Shown: positions 10,845 to 22,645 of the stretch, piece after piece
How positions within the stretch are numbered: position 1 is the stretch's first letter
Layout of the letters: each line of letters begins with the position of its first letter
From: Notamacropus eugenii
Taxonomy: Eukaryota > Chordata > Mammalia > Diprotodontia > Macropodidae
Direction of reading: 5' to 3'
Assembly: GCF_028372415.1 (NCBI RefSeq)
Contig: NC_092877.1
Span: 212,776,116 to 212,840,115 of the forward strand
Length of the DNA: 64,000 nt
Translations under genes and position numbers: made by a program
Notes under the pieces: generated by a model
Seen by the model: the letters and a program-made list of their open reading frames with translations, nothing else
Database searches by the model: none
Told to the model about the DNA's origin: nothing

Positions 10845-11450
10845 AATAATTTGCTTCTTTTCTAATACTCTCAAAGCATTTATTTCAATTGGGCTTCAGA
10901 ATGGTTGAACATTGAATGTGTGTGTTAAATTGCATTATCTATAATATTGGGTGGCCATCCCTTTCATCTACTTAACTAATATTAGGAGAAATGAGTTGAA
11001 TTTCTGCTATGAACAAGAAAATATTCTGAAAACTTTAAATAAAAGTGAATCGAAATCATGGGTTCAGTTGTGTGAAAGAAAGTTTTCCATTAGTTTCATC
11101 AATTAAGTACGTTTTACACTTCCATATGAAATCCTGATGTATATGACTGTAGTTGTTATAATTATATTAGCACTGTGAGGTGGTGGGATTGCTCTGCTGT
11201 GAGTACAAGTGATCCCTTAAGTAAAAGCACCGTTACATAATGGCACAGAAATTTAAAGCTGATCTCTGTTTGCTCTAACAAATGTAATACTGGCAAGTTG
11301 TCAGCCATGACTCAAGTAACACATAATAACACTATAGCCATGTAGGGTTGTGCGTCACCAGAAAAGTTGTTTCTTACCTGCATTTTAATGCTTTTCAAGG
11401 GAGGTTGAGCAGCTGAAAAGGGTGTTTTTTAAAATTTTTTTTTCTGGAAT
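10845..11450. other. unassigned DNA
   Basis: AT-rich, with no repeat or gene recognised by eye. Confidence 0.5.
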
Positions 11451-11454
11451 GTGA

Positions 11455-11790
11455 GTTTTGTTGGGTGGCCCAAGGTTGCCAAAAGAACTTCTAAATTGCC
11501 ATGTTGAGCTGACCCTGTAATGAGAGTGAGGGATGACTGATGACCGTCCATGGGCTAGTCATGCAAGTAAGATTTAGTGCAAGATTCTCAGCAAGTTGGA
11601 CAGACCCTTATGGAGGATTTATGGAAGGGCATGGACAGATGTTATATAGAATTTGTAGGCAGAATTGTGTTGTGATGTGTACCATGGGGGAGAGGAAGAA
11701 CCATATCGAGAAGATTACAGATTCACTGGAGCATGCATGTGAATGACTCCTGGGGGTTTCCATTCACTTTGACCTGTATATACAGTAATA
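11455..11790 (+). mobile_element. probable old interspersed repeat, family unknown
   Basis: The run from 'gtgagggatgactgatgacc' through 'gacagacccttatggagg' to 'cactggagcatgcatgtg' has the feel of a known marsupial interspersed repeat, but I cannot name it. An open frame at 11540-11746 has no recognisable product. Confidence 0.3.
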
Positions 11791-11794
11791 GTAT

Positions 11795-12500
11795 CTGACC
11801 CTGAGACCTACTTTCTTATAAAAACATTGCCTTTGAGTAACCTGTTGTTTCTTGAAATGAATTAAAGTTTAAACAGTCCTCTTTACTGTAAGCACATGCA
11901 CAGTAATGAGGCAATAAAATTCAGTGAGCGTATGTGTGGAAGTAATGAGAGGCTGGGGCACAAGTGGGGAAAAATCTGATGTTCTGTATTAGACTCAGTT
12001 TAAATCAACTTTTGAAAAAATCAGGTAGGACTATGCCATGACTAAGTACAAATAGATAATCAATGACTTGGTAGCCTACAGAATTATGCCAAAATAGATA
12101 TGGTACTGTCCAACGGGAGGTCTACTATCTAGATTTTCTCTCACTACTAACACTAGATAGTTTCCCTGCCAGCAGAGGGAGTTAGAAAGGGTGCAGTTTT
12201 CACCACAGAGGTCATCTTTTTTTTCTTTTTTGCCCTTTCCCTACTTAACACATCCTTTCTAGAATACCACCTCCTGCAGCCTGTCCAGAGCAGTTCAGCA
12301 CACATAAGTGGTCTGGGTACATGCCACCAAACTTTCTAATCATGCAACAAATAAATAGTTGCATGCCCATACATTACCCACATGGACAAGCGTCTGAAGT
12401 TGCTCCAGGAGTTTATTATTTGTACTTTGCCTCTGAGTTTATGGACTTTTTGTTAACCATGACTCCTTGAGGAAATTCCTCTTTCTTATTAGTAGATCCT
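11795..12500. other. unassigned DNA
   Basis: No gene or repeat recognised. A short perfect 9-bp stem (12124-12132 with 12153-12161) is probably chance. Confidence 0.5.
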
Positions 12501-12503
12501 ACT

Positions 12504-12534
12504 TCATTCATTCATTCATTCATTCATTCATTCA
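12504..12534 (+). repeat. (ATTC)n microsatellite
   Basis: Seven tandem ATTC units. Confidence 0.95.
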
Positions 12535-12640
12535 ACAAGCAATGTTTAAGCAACCAACATGTATTACGTGAGACACAAGCGACACACAGAAAGAAATGAA
12601 ACAATTTCCATACTCACCAAATTTATATTCTATAACAGAA
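12535..12640 (+). repeat. old interspersed repeat ('lists of species-wide core' type), family unknown
   Basis: 'caagcaatgtttaagcaacc' to 'catactcaccaaatttatat' follows the same order of words as 23930-24040 and 10447-10560. All three look like diverged copies of one family. Confidence 0.4.
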
Positions 12641-12752
12641 AACAAGGGAAGGAATGGTTAGGAAAGGCTACGTTAGGGAAGGGAAAGAAAAGGAAAGGAA
12701 GGAAAGAGGATAGGGAAGTAAAGGGAAGGGGAAGTTAGGGAAGGGAATAAGC
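12641..12752 (+). repeat. purine-rich (GGGAA)n-like tract
   Basis: Over 100 bp of almost only A and G with repeated 'gggaaggaa' words. Confidence 0.9.
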
Positions 12753-12805
12753 ATTTATATTTTACAATTTTATGCTACATAAATATTAAGTCAGTGGCAA
12801 GACAA

Positions 12806-13185
12806 AAGTCAGTATGACTAGTAATGGACCAGGATGCAGATCTTGGCATCTTTTTGGCGGACGAAGCTCTAAGTGCTTCACAGAATCTGCTTCTGCTACC
12901 TTCATGGCCATTGGAACAGATTCTTCTCATTTGCCCATTCTGCCAGGGGAAGTCTTCACATGCCTGGGGCAGACACCTCCAACTTTTCAATGGATTTGAG
13001 ATCCACCGATTACCCTCAACCAGGTTTAGCCCATCTGCCAAGATGGTTTTACCATGGTGTGGTCACTGCACATTCTACAGTTTCTTGGAGCCACAGTTGA
13101 GTTGAGTGAAGGTGGACACCCAAAGATGGATGAGCAGCTCTGAAAAAAACTTGGCAAGCCCCGACATCAGAGGTATTAGTCCTCT
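12806..13185 (+). mobile_element. unnamed dispersed repeat, downstream part
   Basis: 'ggaccaggatgcagatcttg' aligns with the 'gatggcccaggatacagg' block of the copy at 60165-60365, and the sequence then continues past the ends of the other copies. Short open frames on both strands are not conserved coding sequence. Confidence 0.55.
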
Positions 13186-13229
13186 TGAACACCCCCAAAC
13201 ACAGGTAGAATTTGAGTGTTTGTAGGTGG

Positions 13230-13860
13230 AGGCTTGCATTTTAGGGAAATCATTTTAGTAGTTGGAGAATGGATTGCAATCAAGAGACATTTGAGGTAGG
13301 CAGATCTATCAACAGATGATTGCAGGAATCAAGACAAGGTGATAAGAGACTGTAGTGGTAGTGTCAGAGGAAAGAGGGAGTCATATTTGAGAGATTTTAT
13401 AAAAATGAAAACGACAGATCTTGACCACAGCTTGAATGTTGTTAAGGATGAAAGGATGGAGTGGAGCTAGTAAGAATTCAGGATGAATCCTAGTTGTGGA
13501 CCTGAGGGATTGGCAGAATGAGATTGCTTTCTACAGGAATAGTGAAAGTAGAAAATAGGGAAAGCTTTGGGGGAGAGATAGTAAGTTCTGTTTTGCACAT
13601 ATCAAGTTTAAGATATGTACTAGATATGCCTTTAAAGATATTTAAAAAACAGTTGGAAATGAGAGACCGGAGTTCAGAAGACAGGCAGGAAAGGTAGATC
13701 TGAGAATCATTAGCATATAGATGGTCATTAAATGCATGAAACTGATGAGATCATCAAGTGAAGTAGTGTAGAGGGAGAAGAGAAGAGGACCCAGGGCAGA
13801 ATCCTGAGGGACACCTACAGTTAGGAGAAGTTATCTGGAGGAAAATCCAGTGAAGCAGAA
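13230..13860 (-). mobile_element. L2/CR1-type LINE ORF2 fragment (antisense)
   Basis: The minus strand corresponds to the same ORF2 region as 43180-43645: 'agttctgttttgcacatatc' on plus is the antisense of the 'MSKTEL' block, with antisense 'LGV-DSSLS' near 13470-13500. The reading frame is destroyed. Confidence 0.55.
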
Positions 13861-13864
13861 AGAG

Positions 13865-15140
13865 GAATAGTCTGTGATGATGCTACATTTTCATTACATT
13901 TTATTTAGATCCTGACTAGGATTAGAAAAAATTAGTACTTTCATGATGCTCCAGATTCAAAGCACTCTATTAGTCGGTATTCTTTCAAGAGTACAGATTC
14001 AAGACCCCATACCAATTCATTTACCTTTAATAAATAGCCAGTAGACACAATGGAGCTCAAAGCTCCTTTTTACCAAGGTGGCACAGTAAAAATAATAGCA
14101 ACAATATATTCCCCCAACAAAGCTGGGGCACAATTTTCTCACAAATATGTTGTGTCTTTGTGAACAGTGGGTACAAACACAGAATGAGACCCATATGTAG
14201 GGAGCGCATGAAGCCAAGGCAATTCACTTCTTTAGTACTATAAGACTTGATGCCCTCCTACTCCCACTTTTTCTTAAAGTGTCCTCATATTGCTTTCTTC
14301 TGTGCCCAGCATATTTGCTGGGCTTATTAATTAGTGGGGCTTCCTGATCCTACTCTTCCCCATAGACTTTAGGCTGCTCGGAGGGCTAATTCTCTTTTGA
14401 ATGCATATCTTTCATCACATATTTTTCTCATCAAATACAGCCTTTGTCTGCATTGGAGGGCACATAATTTCTCGAAACTTAATTTCTCCAGGAAATTAAG
14501 TAGTAGATACAGTAGTTACTAATTATGGGGGAAATCTTTTTCTTACACCTAATTCAAGAACCATTGTGCCATTAAAAAAACCACCACTAAGGAATTGCTT
14601 ATTGATATCAAGAGCATGAATTAAGGTAGGAGTTGATCAAAGCCGGGAGAGATAGTTCTCTAAATGTGATAGAGAGGGAAGTGCATTGATTAAATGTAAC
14701 TAAATGGCAAGAATTAGTGTAGTGGGTGTGATGGCATCTGGGAAATAAATGAGCAGATCAAAATGCTATGAAAACTGATAAAAATTTAGATCCTTTAAGT
14801 TTAAATACTTCATTTTTGCAGAAATGTAGTCCATAGACCAGTTTAACTGGAATTGTGTGTATGTGTGGATATGTGTGTGTAAATCTGAACATTTTATTTC
14901 ATTAATATAGAAAAATCTTCCTATGAAAAATCTCCTACATGTGTAGATAAGCAACAGTTTTGTAACTTGTCTTAGAAGTTGCTAAGAGTTTCAATATCTT
15001 ATTAAAATCAAAAGCAAAACCAGCCCTGTATTTATGATTCCATATTGCTTATTTAATTTGATTCCTTCCAAATATGACATTAACTTAAAATAGATTTTCA
15101 TAATAAGTAGCAGGGCAAAATAGAATTGTTTTCACTTAAT
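13865..15140. other. unassigned DNA
   Basis: No supportable gene. A short (TG)-rich patch lies at 14854-14882. Confidence 0.5.
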
Positions 15141-15149
15141 TATGCCCAC

Positions 15150-15292
15150 ATTTCTTTGTATTAACATCTTCTTTTTGATTTTTTTATTTATGAAATAACA
15201 CAAGCATTCCCATAACATAGTAGAATTAAAAAAATGATTGCACATGAAATCTATTATGTACAACTTGCTATTCCTTCTAAATACATAATAAC
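15150..15292 (-). mobile_element. short retroposon of unnamed family, copy A
   Basis: The minus strand reads 'gcaagttgtacataataga', then 'tttcatgtgcaatcat', then a T-rich block and 'atttcataaataaaaaaa'. The same order is seen at 55158-55301 on the plus strand. The A-rich end lies to the left, consistent with minus orientation. Confidence 0.6.
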
Positions 15293-15337
15293 TTTCTCTT
15301 TTTTCTTCCCCCTTGCCCAGACAATAGGCACAAATAT

Positions 15338-15364
15338 GTGTGTGTACGTGTGTGTGTGTGTGTA
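15338..15364 (+). repeat. (TG)n microsatellite
   Basis: Short GT run with a single 'ac' interruption. Confidence 0.9.
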
Positions 15365-15365
15365 C

Positions 15366-15735
15366 AATACTGCAAGCAGCCAGAAAGAAACAATTCAAAT
15401 ATTAAGAATTCAAAGTCAGGATTACATAGTGCTCAGCAGCTTCTACATGAAAGGATCATAAGACTTGGAATATGATATTCTGAAAGGCAAAGGAGCTTGG
15501 ATTAAAATGAAGACCCAACTATGCAGCAAAATTGAGCATTATCTTTCAGAGGAAAAGATGGACATTGACTGAAATAGTGATCTTTCAAATTTTCCTGATG
15601 AAAAAATCAGAGCTGAAGAGAAAATTTGATCTTCAAATACAAGACTCAAGAGAAATATGAAAAGGTAGACAGGAAACAAACAAAAAAAACCCAGTTATTC
15701 AATAATATTAAACTGTTTGCATTCCTACATGGGAA
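15366..15735 (+). mobile_element. HAL1/L1 ORF1 3' fragment
   Basis: Begins with 'gcaagcagccagaaagaaac' and runs through the ORF1 C-terminal domain ('aaaatcagagctgaagagaa') into the first 3' UTR bases. Frames are broken. It is abruptly joined to the antisense HAL1 at 15736. Confidence 0.8.
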
Positions 15736-17904
15736 GATACTCTTTTGACCTTGTCCCTCCCCAAAAGTGTTTACTTCTAATTACTCCCTCCTCCCATTTT
15801 TCCACCCTTATATCATCCCCCTCACATCTCACTTATCCCCTTTTCCCCTTCTTTCCTGTAGTGTAAGATAGATTTTCATACCAAATTGAATGGTCATGTT
15901 ATTCCCTCCTTAAGCCAAATGTGATGAGAGTAAGCTTCACATTTCCCCTCTCTCCTCCCCCCTTTTCTCCTCTACTGAAAAAACCTTTTCTTGCCTCTTT
16001 CATGAGAGATAATTTGCCCCATTCCGTTTCTCCCTTTCTGCTCCCAATATATTCCTCTCTCATCTCTTAATTTTATTTTTTTAGATAACATCCCTTCCTA
16101 TTGAACTCACCCTGTGCCCTCTATCTATATGTATATAATCCCTCCAACTACCCAAACACTGAGAAAAGTCTCAAGAGTTACAGATATTGTCTTTCCATGT
16201 AAGAATGTAAACAGTTCAATTTACTAAAGTTGATTTCTCTTTCCTGTTTACCTTTTCATGCTTCTCCTGATTCTTGTGTTTCAAAGTCAAATTTTCTATT
16301 CAGCTCTGGTCTTTTCATCAAGAATGCTTGAAAGTCCTCTATTTCATTGAATGCCCATTTTCCCCCAGAAGTATTACACTCAGTTTTGCTGAGTAGGTGA
16401 TTCTTCATTTTAATCCTAGCTCCTTTGACTTTTGGAATATCATATTCCAAACCCTTCAATCCCTTAATGTAGAAGCTACTAGACCTTTTGTTATCCTGAT
16501 TGTATCTCTATAATACTCAAATTGTTTCTTTCTGGCTGCTTGGAATATTCTCTCCTTGCCCTGGGAACTTTGGAATTTGGCTACAATATTCTTAGGAGTT
16601 CTTTTTGGATCAGTTTCAGGGTATGATTGGTGGATTCTTTCAATATTTATTTAGTCCTCTAGTTCTAAAATATCACGGCAGTTTTCCTTGATCATTTCAT
16701 GAAAGATGATGTGTAGGCTCTTTTTTTGATCATGACTTTCAGGTAGTCCCATAATTTTTAAATTGTCTCTCCTGGATCTATTTTCCAGGTTAGTTGTTTT
16801 TCCAATGGGATATTTCACATTATCTGCTATTTTTTCATTCCTTTGATTTTTGTTTTATAATTTGTTGATTTTTCATAAAGTCATTATCCTCCATCTGCTC
16901 CATTCTAATCATTAAGGAATTATTTTCTTCAGTGAGCTTTTGGATCTCCTTTTCCATCTGGTCAGTTCTTCTTTTCAGGTTATTCTTCTCCTCATTGACT
17001 TTTTGGCTTTCTTTTGCCATTTGGGTTAGTCTGTTTTGTAAAGTGATGTTTTCTTCAGCATTTTTGTGGTCTTCTTTAGCAAGTAGTGAACTCATTTTTC
17101 ATGATTTTCTTGCATCACTCTCATTTCTCTTCCCAATTTTTGCTCTACTTCTCTTACTTGATTTTCAAAATTCTTTTTGAGCTCTTCCATGGTCTGAGAC
17201 CAATTCATATTTTTCTTGGAGGTTTTAGATGGAGGAATTTTGACTTTATTTTCTTCTGTTTGCAAGCTTTGGTCCTCCTTGTCACCAAAGTAAGATTCTG
17301 TAGTCTGATTCTTTTTCCAGTTTTTGCTAATCTCCCCAGGCATTTACTTGACTTTCGAGCTCTTAGTCAAGGTAGTTCTCTGCTTCCAGTAGGGATGAGG
17401 AGTGTTCTGTAAGCCATTCAATACCCCCACAATCTGTGGGCCTAGAGTTCCAGAAACAATGGCTACAGCTACCACTAATGCTGTTGTGGCTGCTATGGGT
17501 TCCTCCACCACCTACCCCCTCTGCTGCCTTGGGGCTGGGGATGGATCATTCCACTCTCCTGCACTGGTTCCACAGGTTTTTCCCACTGACCTTCCAATTT
17601 TGGGGGTCATGAAGTATGGACACTGCTACAGGTGCAAGAGATTCAGTCTCACCAAGGTTGGCTCAGGTCCCCTCCGTGCACTCATGACCCACACTGAACT
17701 ATGTTCAGCTCTCAGCATCATGCAATAGATACTTCCTGGTGACCTTCCAGGCTGTATTGGGCAGGAGATTTGCTTCACTCCATCATTCTATGGGTTCTGC
17801 AGCTCCAAAATTTGTTTAGAGCCACTTTTTATAGGTGTTTGTCTGGATTTGGGGGCAGTACTCTAGAAAGTGCATGTTGTTACTCTGTCATCTTGGTTCT
17901 GCCC
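15736..17904 (-). mobile_element. HAL1 (half-L1) element, 3'-truncated
   Basis: Reading leftward from 17904: a 5' UTR beginning with the YY1-type 'aaccaagatgac' word, ORF1 in three frames, then the GA-rich 3' UTR (pyrimidine-rich on plus, 15736-16210). No ORF2 follows ORF1, which defines a half-L1. The poly-A end is missing at 15736, where it abuts a plus-strand ORF1 fragment. Confidence 0.85.
16256..17343 (-). pseudogene. HAL1 ORF1 remnant
   Basis: Three collinear blocks: 17343-17092 (N-terminal, rich in K and E, MPGEISKNWKK), 17095-16835 (coiled coil with heptad-like QMEKEIQKLTEENNS) and 16459-16256 (C-terminal domain, DFQAFLMKRPELNRKFDF). L1 ORF1 proteins form trimers through the coiled coil and bind RNA through the middle and C-terminal domains. 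Stops and frameshifts separate the blocks, so no complete protein is possible. Confidence 0.88.
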
Positions 17905-18573
17905 TCCAAGGATGCTCATTATCACCAATATTATCCAATATTGTACTAGAAATGTTAGCTTTAGCATTAAGAGATGTAAAAGACATTGAAAGAGTTAGAA
18001 CACAGAATGAGGAAACAAAACTAACACTCTTTGTAGATGGTATGATGTAGATTTAGATAACTCTAGAGAATCCACTAAAAAAGTGCCTGAAACAGTTGAT
18101 AATTTTAACAAAGTTGCAAAATATAAAATAAACATATATAAATCACCAGCATTTCTGTATATTGCTAGAGAACGACCAATAGAAAGAGCTAGAAAGTGAA
18201 ATTCCATTTAAAGTAACCATAGAGAGAATAAAATATTTGGGAATCTACCTGCCACGACAAACCCAGGAACTGTATAAACACAATTATGAAACACTTTTCA
18301 CACAAATAAAATCAAATCTAAACAACTGGAAAAATATCAATTGCTCATTGGTAGGCCAAGCTAATAAAATTAAAAATGACAGCCCTACGTAAATTTATTT
18401 CTCCTGTGTCATGCCAATCAAGCTACCAAAATTTTTTAATAGATCTGGAAAAATAATAATGAAATTAATCTGAAAGAACAAAAGGTCAAGAATAATGAAG
18501 GAAATAATAAAAAAAAATGTGAAGGAAAGTGGCTTAGCCACACTAGATTCAAAATTATGTTATAAAATGGCTA
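17905..18573 (+). mobile_element. L1 ORF2 fragment, left part (split by HAL1)
   Basis: Starts inside the reverse transcriptase at GCSLSPILSNIVLEMLA and continues through LTLFVDGMM, where the catalytic FADD has become FVDG and is followed by a stop. It stops at the HAL1 insertion and resumes at 21061. Confidence 0.88.
18564..18573 (+). repeat. target-site duplication, left copy
   Basis: 'aaaatggcta' here equals 21051-21060 exactly and brackets the HAL1. Confidence 0.88.
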
Positions 18574-19378
18574 GAGGCAGAGCCAAGAAAACAGAGTAGA
18601 AAGATGCACATACAATGACAGAGTGAAAGAGATTTCTAGACCAACATAGCCTGGAAGGCTGACAGGAAAGATCTATTGCACGGGGCAAGGTGTGGAATGT
18701 AGCCAAGCCTTGGTCACATGGCAACGAGAAGAACACAGCTGGAACAGGCCTCAGGGGCAGAATCCTCAACAGCAGCAGATCCCTCAACCTACAAATGCCA
18801 AAGACAACTTCAAAGGTCATTTAGAAAGCTTTTTCAACTGAGTGACAAGGGAGCAGGGTCCTCCCCTAGCCTGGCCCCAGGTAGTGGTGTCGACTGAGGC
18901 AGCAGCAGCAGCAGAATTCATTTGTGGAGCCCTCACTCTAAAGCCTCTGTGGGAAATGAGCTGCTGATCTGAATCTCATCCCTGAGTGGCTGTCCTGGGG
19001 TGAGGAGGAGGAGCACTGGCTTGGAGGAGCTGGAGGCAATTGTGGAGAGGGAATTCTATTACTTTCAGATTCTGGGCAGAAAAGCTTTTGGTTGCTTCCA
19101 TGTGCAGGTCAGGAGAGAAGCAAACTTCTCTACTTTGATTGTTCTTGGAGGAACTGAGATCTTGCAGGTCCCTAGAGTATACCCTACTTTTGACAAAAGG
19201 ACCCAAAAGTCAAGTAAAAAAAGGAAAAAATAAGAGTATATAAGGTTACTTTCTTGGTGAACAGGTATTTTCTTCCATCCTTTTGGATGAGGAAGAACAA
19301 TGCATACCTTCAGAAGAAGTCAAAGCTTATAATACCTCCAAAAATAGAAATGAGAGCTATGAGAGAAAATCATGAAAA

Positions 19379-20223
19379 GTGAGTCAACAGCTTGCTAAAG
19401 GGGACCTAAAAAATGATGAAGAAAATAACACCTTTAAAAATAGACTTACTCAATTGGCAAAAGAGATCCAAAAAGCCAATGAGGAGAAGAATGCTTTAAA
19501 AAGCAAAATTAGCCAAATGGAAAAGGAGGTTCAAAAGCTCACTGAAGAAAATAGTTCTTTAAAAATTAGAGTGGAGCAGATGGAAGCTAATGACTTTATG
19601 AGAAACCAAGAAATTACAAAACAAAACCAAAAGAATGAAAAAATGGAAGATAATGTGAAATACTCATTGGAAAAACAACTGACCTGGAAAACAGATCCAG
19701 GGGAGACAATTTAAAAACTATGGGATTACCTGAAAGCCATGATCAAAAAAAAAAGAGTCTAGATATCATCTTTCATGAAATTATCAAGGACAACTGCCCT
19801 GATATTCTAGAACAAGAGGACAAAATAAATATTGAAAGAATCCACCAGATCACCTCCTGAAAGACATCCAAAAAGAGAAACTCCTAGGAATATTGTAGCC
19901 AAATTCCAGAGTTCCCAGGTCAAGGAGAAAATATTGCAAGCAGCTGAAAGAAACAATTTGAGTATTGTGGAAATACAATCAGGATAACACAAGATCTAGC
20001 AGCTTCTACATTAAGGGTTCGAAGGGATTGGAATATGATATTCCAGAAGTCAAAGGAACTGGGATTAAAACCAAGAATCACCTACCCAGAAAAACTGAGT
20101 GTAATACTTCTGGGGAAAAAAATGGTCAATCAATGAAATAGAGGACTTTCAAGCATTCTTGATGAAAAGACCAGATCTGAAAAGAGAATTTGACTTTGAA
20201 ACACAAGAATCAAGAGAAGCATG
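19379..20223 (+). pseudogene. HAL1 ORF1 remnant
   Basis: 19379-19714 encodes 111 residues, mainly coiled coil (IQKANEEKNALKSKISQMEK, then EVQKLTEENSSLKIRVEQME). The C-terminal domain continues to 20223 with frameshifts (DFQAFLMKRPDLKREFDF block). The original start region near 19205-19250 is scrambled. Not translatable as a whole. Confidence 0.86.
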
Positions 20224-20370
20224 AAAAAATAAACAAGAAAGAGAAATCATAAGGGACTTACTAAAGTTGAACTGTTTACATTCTTACAAGAAAAGATAAT
20301 ATTTGTAACTCTTGAAACTTTTTTCAGTGTATGTGTAGTTGGAGGGATTTTTTTATATACACACACACAT

Positions 20371-20371
<1 letters not shown>

Positions 20372-20443
<72 letters not shown>

Positions 20444-20468
20444 TATAGATAGATAGATAGATAGATAT
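20372..20468 (+). repeat. compound (CT)n(AT)n(AGAT)n microsatellite
   Basis: Three dinucleotide or tetranucleotide blocks in series inside the HAL1 3' UTR. Confidence 0.95.
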
Positions 20469-21050
20469 ATCTTTATATATAGACAGAGAGAACAGGGTGT
20501 GTTGAATAGGAAGGGATCATGTCTAAAAAAATAACTTTAAGGAGTGAGTGTGGAATATATTGGGAGGAGAAGGGATAAATGTAATGGGAGCAAATTATCT
20601 CTCATAAAAGAGGCAAGAAAAAGATTTTCCAATGGGAGGGAAAGGGGAAAAGTGAGAGGGGAAAAAGTGAAGCTTACTCTCATCACATTTGGCTCAAGGC
20701 CAGAATAACATGCACACTCAATTTGGTGTAAAAACCTATCTTACACTACAGGAAAGTAGGGGAAAAGGGGATAAGTGCAGAGGGGATGATGGAAGGGAGG
20801 GCAAATGGGAGGAGCATTTAGAAGAAAACAGGTAATGGGGTATAGAAATTTATCTTGCCCTACAAGATAAGAGAGAAGATGAGGATAAGGGAAGGCAGGG
20901 ATGTTAGAAGGGAAGGCAGATTGGTGGAACGGGTAATCAGAATATTTGGCATTTTGGGGTCAGGGAAGGGGAGAAATGGGGAGAAAATTTGGAACTCAAA
21001 ATTTTGTGGAAGTGAATGTTGAAAACTAAAATTAAATAAATAAACGTTTA

Positions 21051-21060
21051 AAAATGGCTA
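21051..21060 (+). repeat. target-site duplication, right copy
   Basis: 'aaaatggcta', identical to 18564-18573. Confidence 0.88.
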
Positions 21061-22645
21061 AGAAATACAGTGGTGGATCTGGGGAATAGGTCAGTTCCAT
21101 AAGACACATTAGTAAGTAACTATAGTGATGTACTTTTTGATAAACCCAAAGACCCTAACTTCCAGGATAAGAACTCTCTACTTAACAGAAATTAGGAAAA
21201 AACTAGGAAAACAGAAATTAGGAAAAAACTAGGAAAACTGGAAAACTGTATGGCAGAAACCAGGCATAGACCAACATCTCACAAGTTACACCAAGATAAG
21301 GTTTAAATGGATGCATGACTTAGACATAAGGATGATACCATAAGCAAATCAGGAGTTCAAGGAATAGTTTACCTGTCAGATTTATCGAGAAGGAAATAAT
21401 TTATGACCAAACAAGAGATTGTGAACATTATGACATGCAAAATAGATAATTTTGATTATGTTAAATTAAAAAAAAAGATTTTGCACAAAAGTCCCTAATT
21501 CAATGAAGATTAGAAGGAAAGGTGAAAACTGGGAAATAATTTTTATAGTGAGTGTTCCTGAGAAAGACCTGATTTCTAAAATATATGGAAAATGGAGCCA
21601 AATTTATAAGAATATAACCCATTTCCCAAATGATAAATGGTCAAAGGATATGAACAGGCAATTTTCAGGTGAATTTCAGATGAAGAAATGAAAGCTATCT
21701 ACTTTAATATGAAAAAAATGCTCTAAATCACAATTGGTTAGAGAAATGCAAATCACAACAACTCTGAGGTACATCATACCTATCAGTTTGGCTAACATGA
21801 CAAAACAGGAAAATGATGTGTTGAAGAAGATGTAGGAAATTGCAACACTAATGTATTGTTGGTGAAATTGTGAATTTATCTAACCATTCTGGAGAGCAAT
21901 TTGGAACTATGGCCAAAGGGCTATAATAAAACTGTGCATACCCTTTGACCCAGAAATAACTCTTCTAGGCCTATATCCCCAAAAAGATCATAAAAATGGG
22001 AAAAAGATCCACATGTACAAAAAATATTTATAGCAGCTGTTTTTGTGATAGCCAAGAATTGGAAAATCAGGGAATGTCCTTCAATTGGGGAATGACTGAA
22101 CAAGTTGTGGTATATGAATGTAATGGAATGCTATTATACTGCAAGAAATGATGAGCAGACAGACTTCAGAAAAACCTGGAAAGACTTCCATGAACTGATG
22201 CTGAATGAAGGGAGCAGAACCAGGAGAATATTGTACACAGTACTAGCTATATTGTGTGATGACTACCTTTGATAGACTTAGTTCTTCTTAGCAATGCAAG
22301 GATCTAAGTCAACTCCAAAAGACTTATAATGAAAAAAGCTATCCACTACCAGAGAAAGAACTATGGAGTCTAAATGTGGATCAAAGCACACTATTTACTA
22401 TCTTTTTTTGGTTGTTGTTGTTTTATTTTGTTTCTTCTTTCCTATGGTCCCACTCCTTGGTTCTAATTCTTCTTTACAACACGACTAATGTGAAAATATG
22501 TTTAATATGAATGTATATGTAGAGCCTATATCAGATTACATGCTGTCTTGGGTGGGCTGAGGAAGGCTGAGAAAATTTAAAACTCAAATCTTAAGGAAGT
22601 GAATGTTGAAAACTAAAACTAAATTAATTAATTAAAAAAAAGAAT
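21061..22645 (+). mobile_element. L1 ORF2 C-terminus and 3' UTR (right part)
   Basis: Continues the L1 from 18573. It holds the ORF2 C-terminal region, including 'MNRQFSGEF' near 21650, the 'cccatttgacc'-type IPFDP block near 21945 and NEEYYTARNDE-like coding near 22130. A 3' UTR follows, ending 'gaaaactaaaactaaatt' and an A-rich tail. Multiple stops. Confidence 0.85.

Larger units (their letters stand above)
18574..21050 (+). mobile_element. complete HAL1 inserted in an L1
   Basis: A 2477-bp unit with 5' UTR (starts 'gaggcagagccaagaaaac'), degraded ORF1 (about 19250-20223), GA-rich 3' UTR and an A-rich end 'aaattaaataaataaac'. It has no ORF2. It sits between two copies of the same 10-bp word, and the host L1 reads continuously across it. 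It was probably mobilised by L1 machinery in trans, since HAL1 lacks a reverse transcriptase. Confidence 0.88.

Noticed and set aside
12124-12161. 9-bp perfect stem with a 20-base loop
   Set aside because: Too short to distinguish from chance in 64 kb and without a terminator or RNA context.
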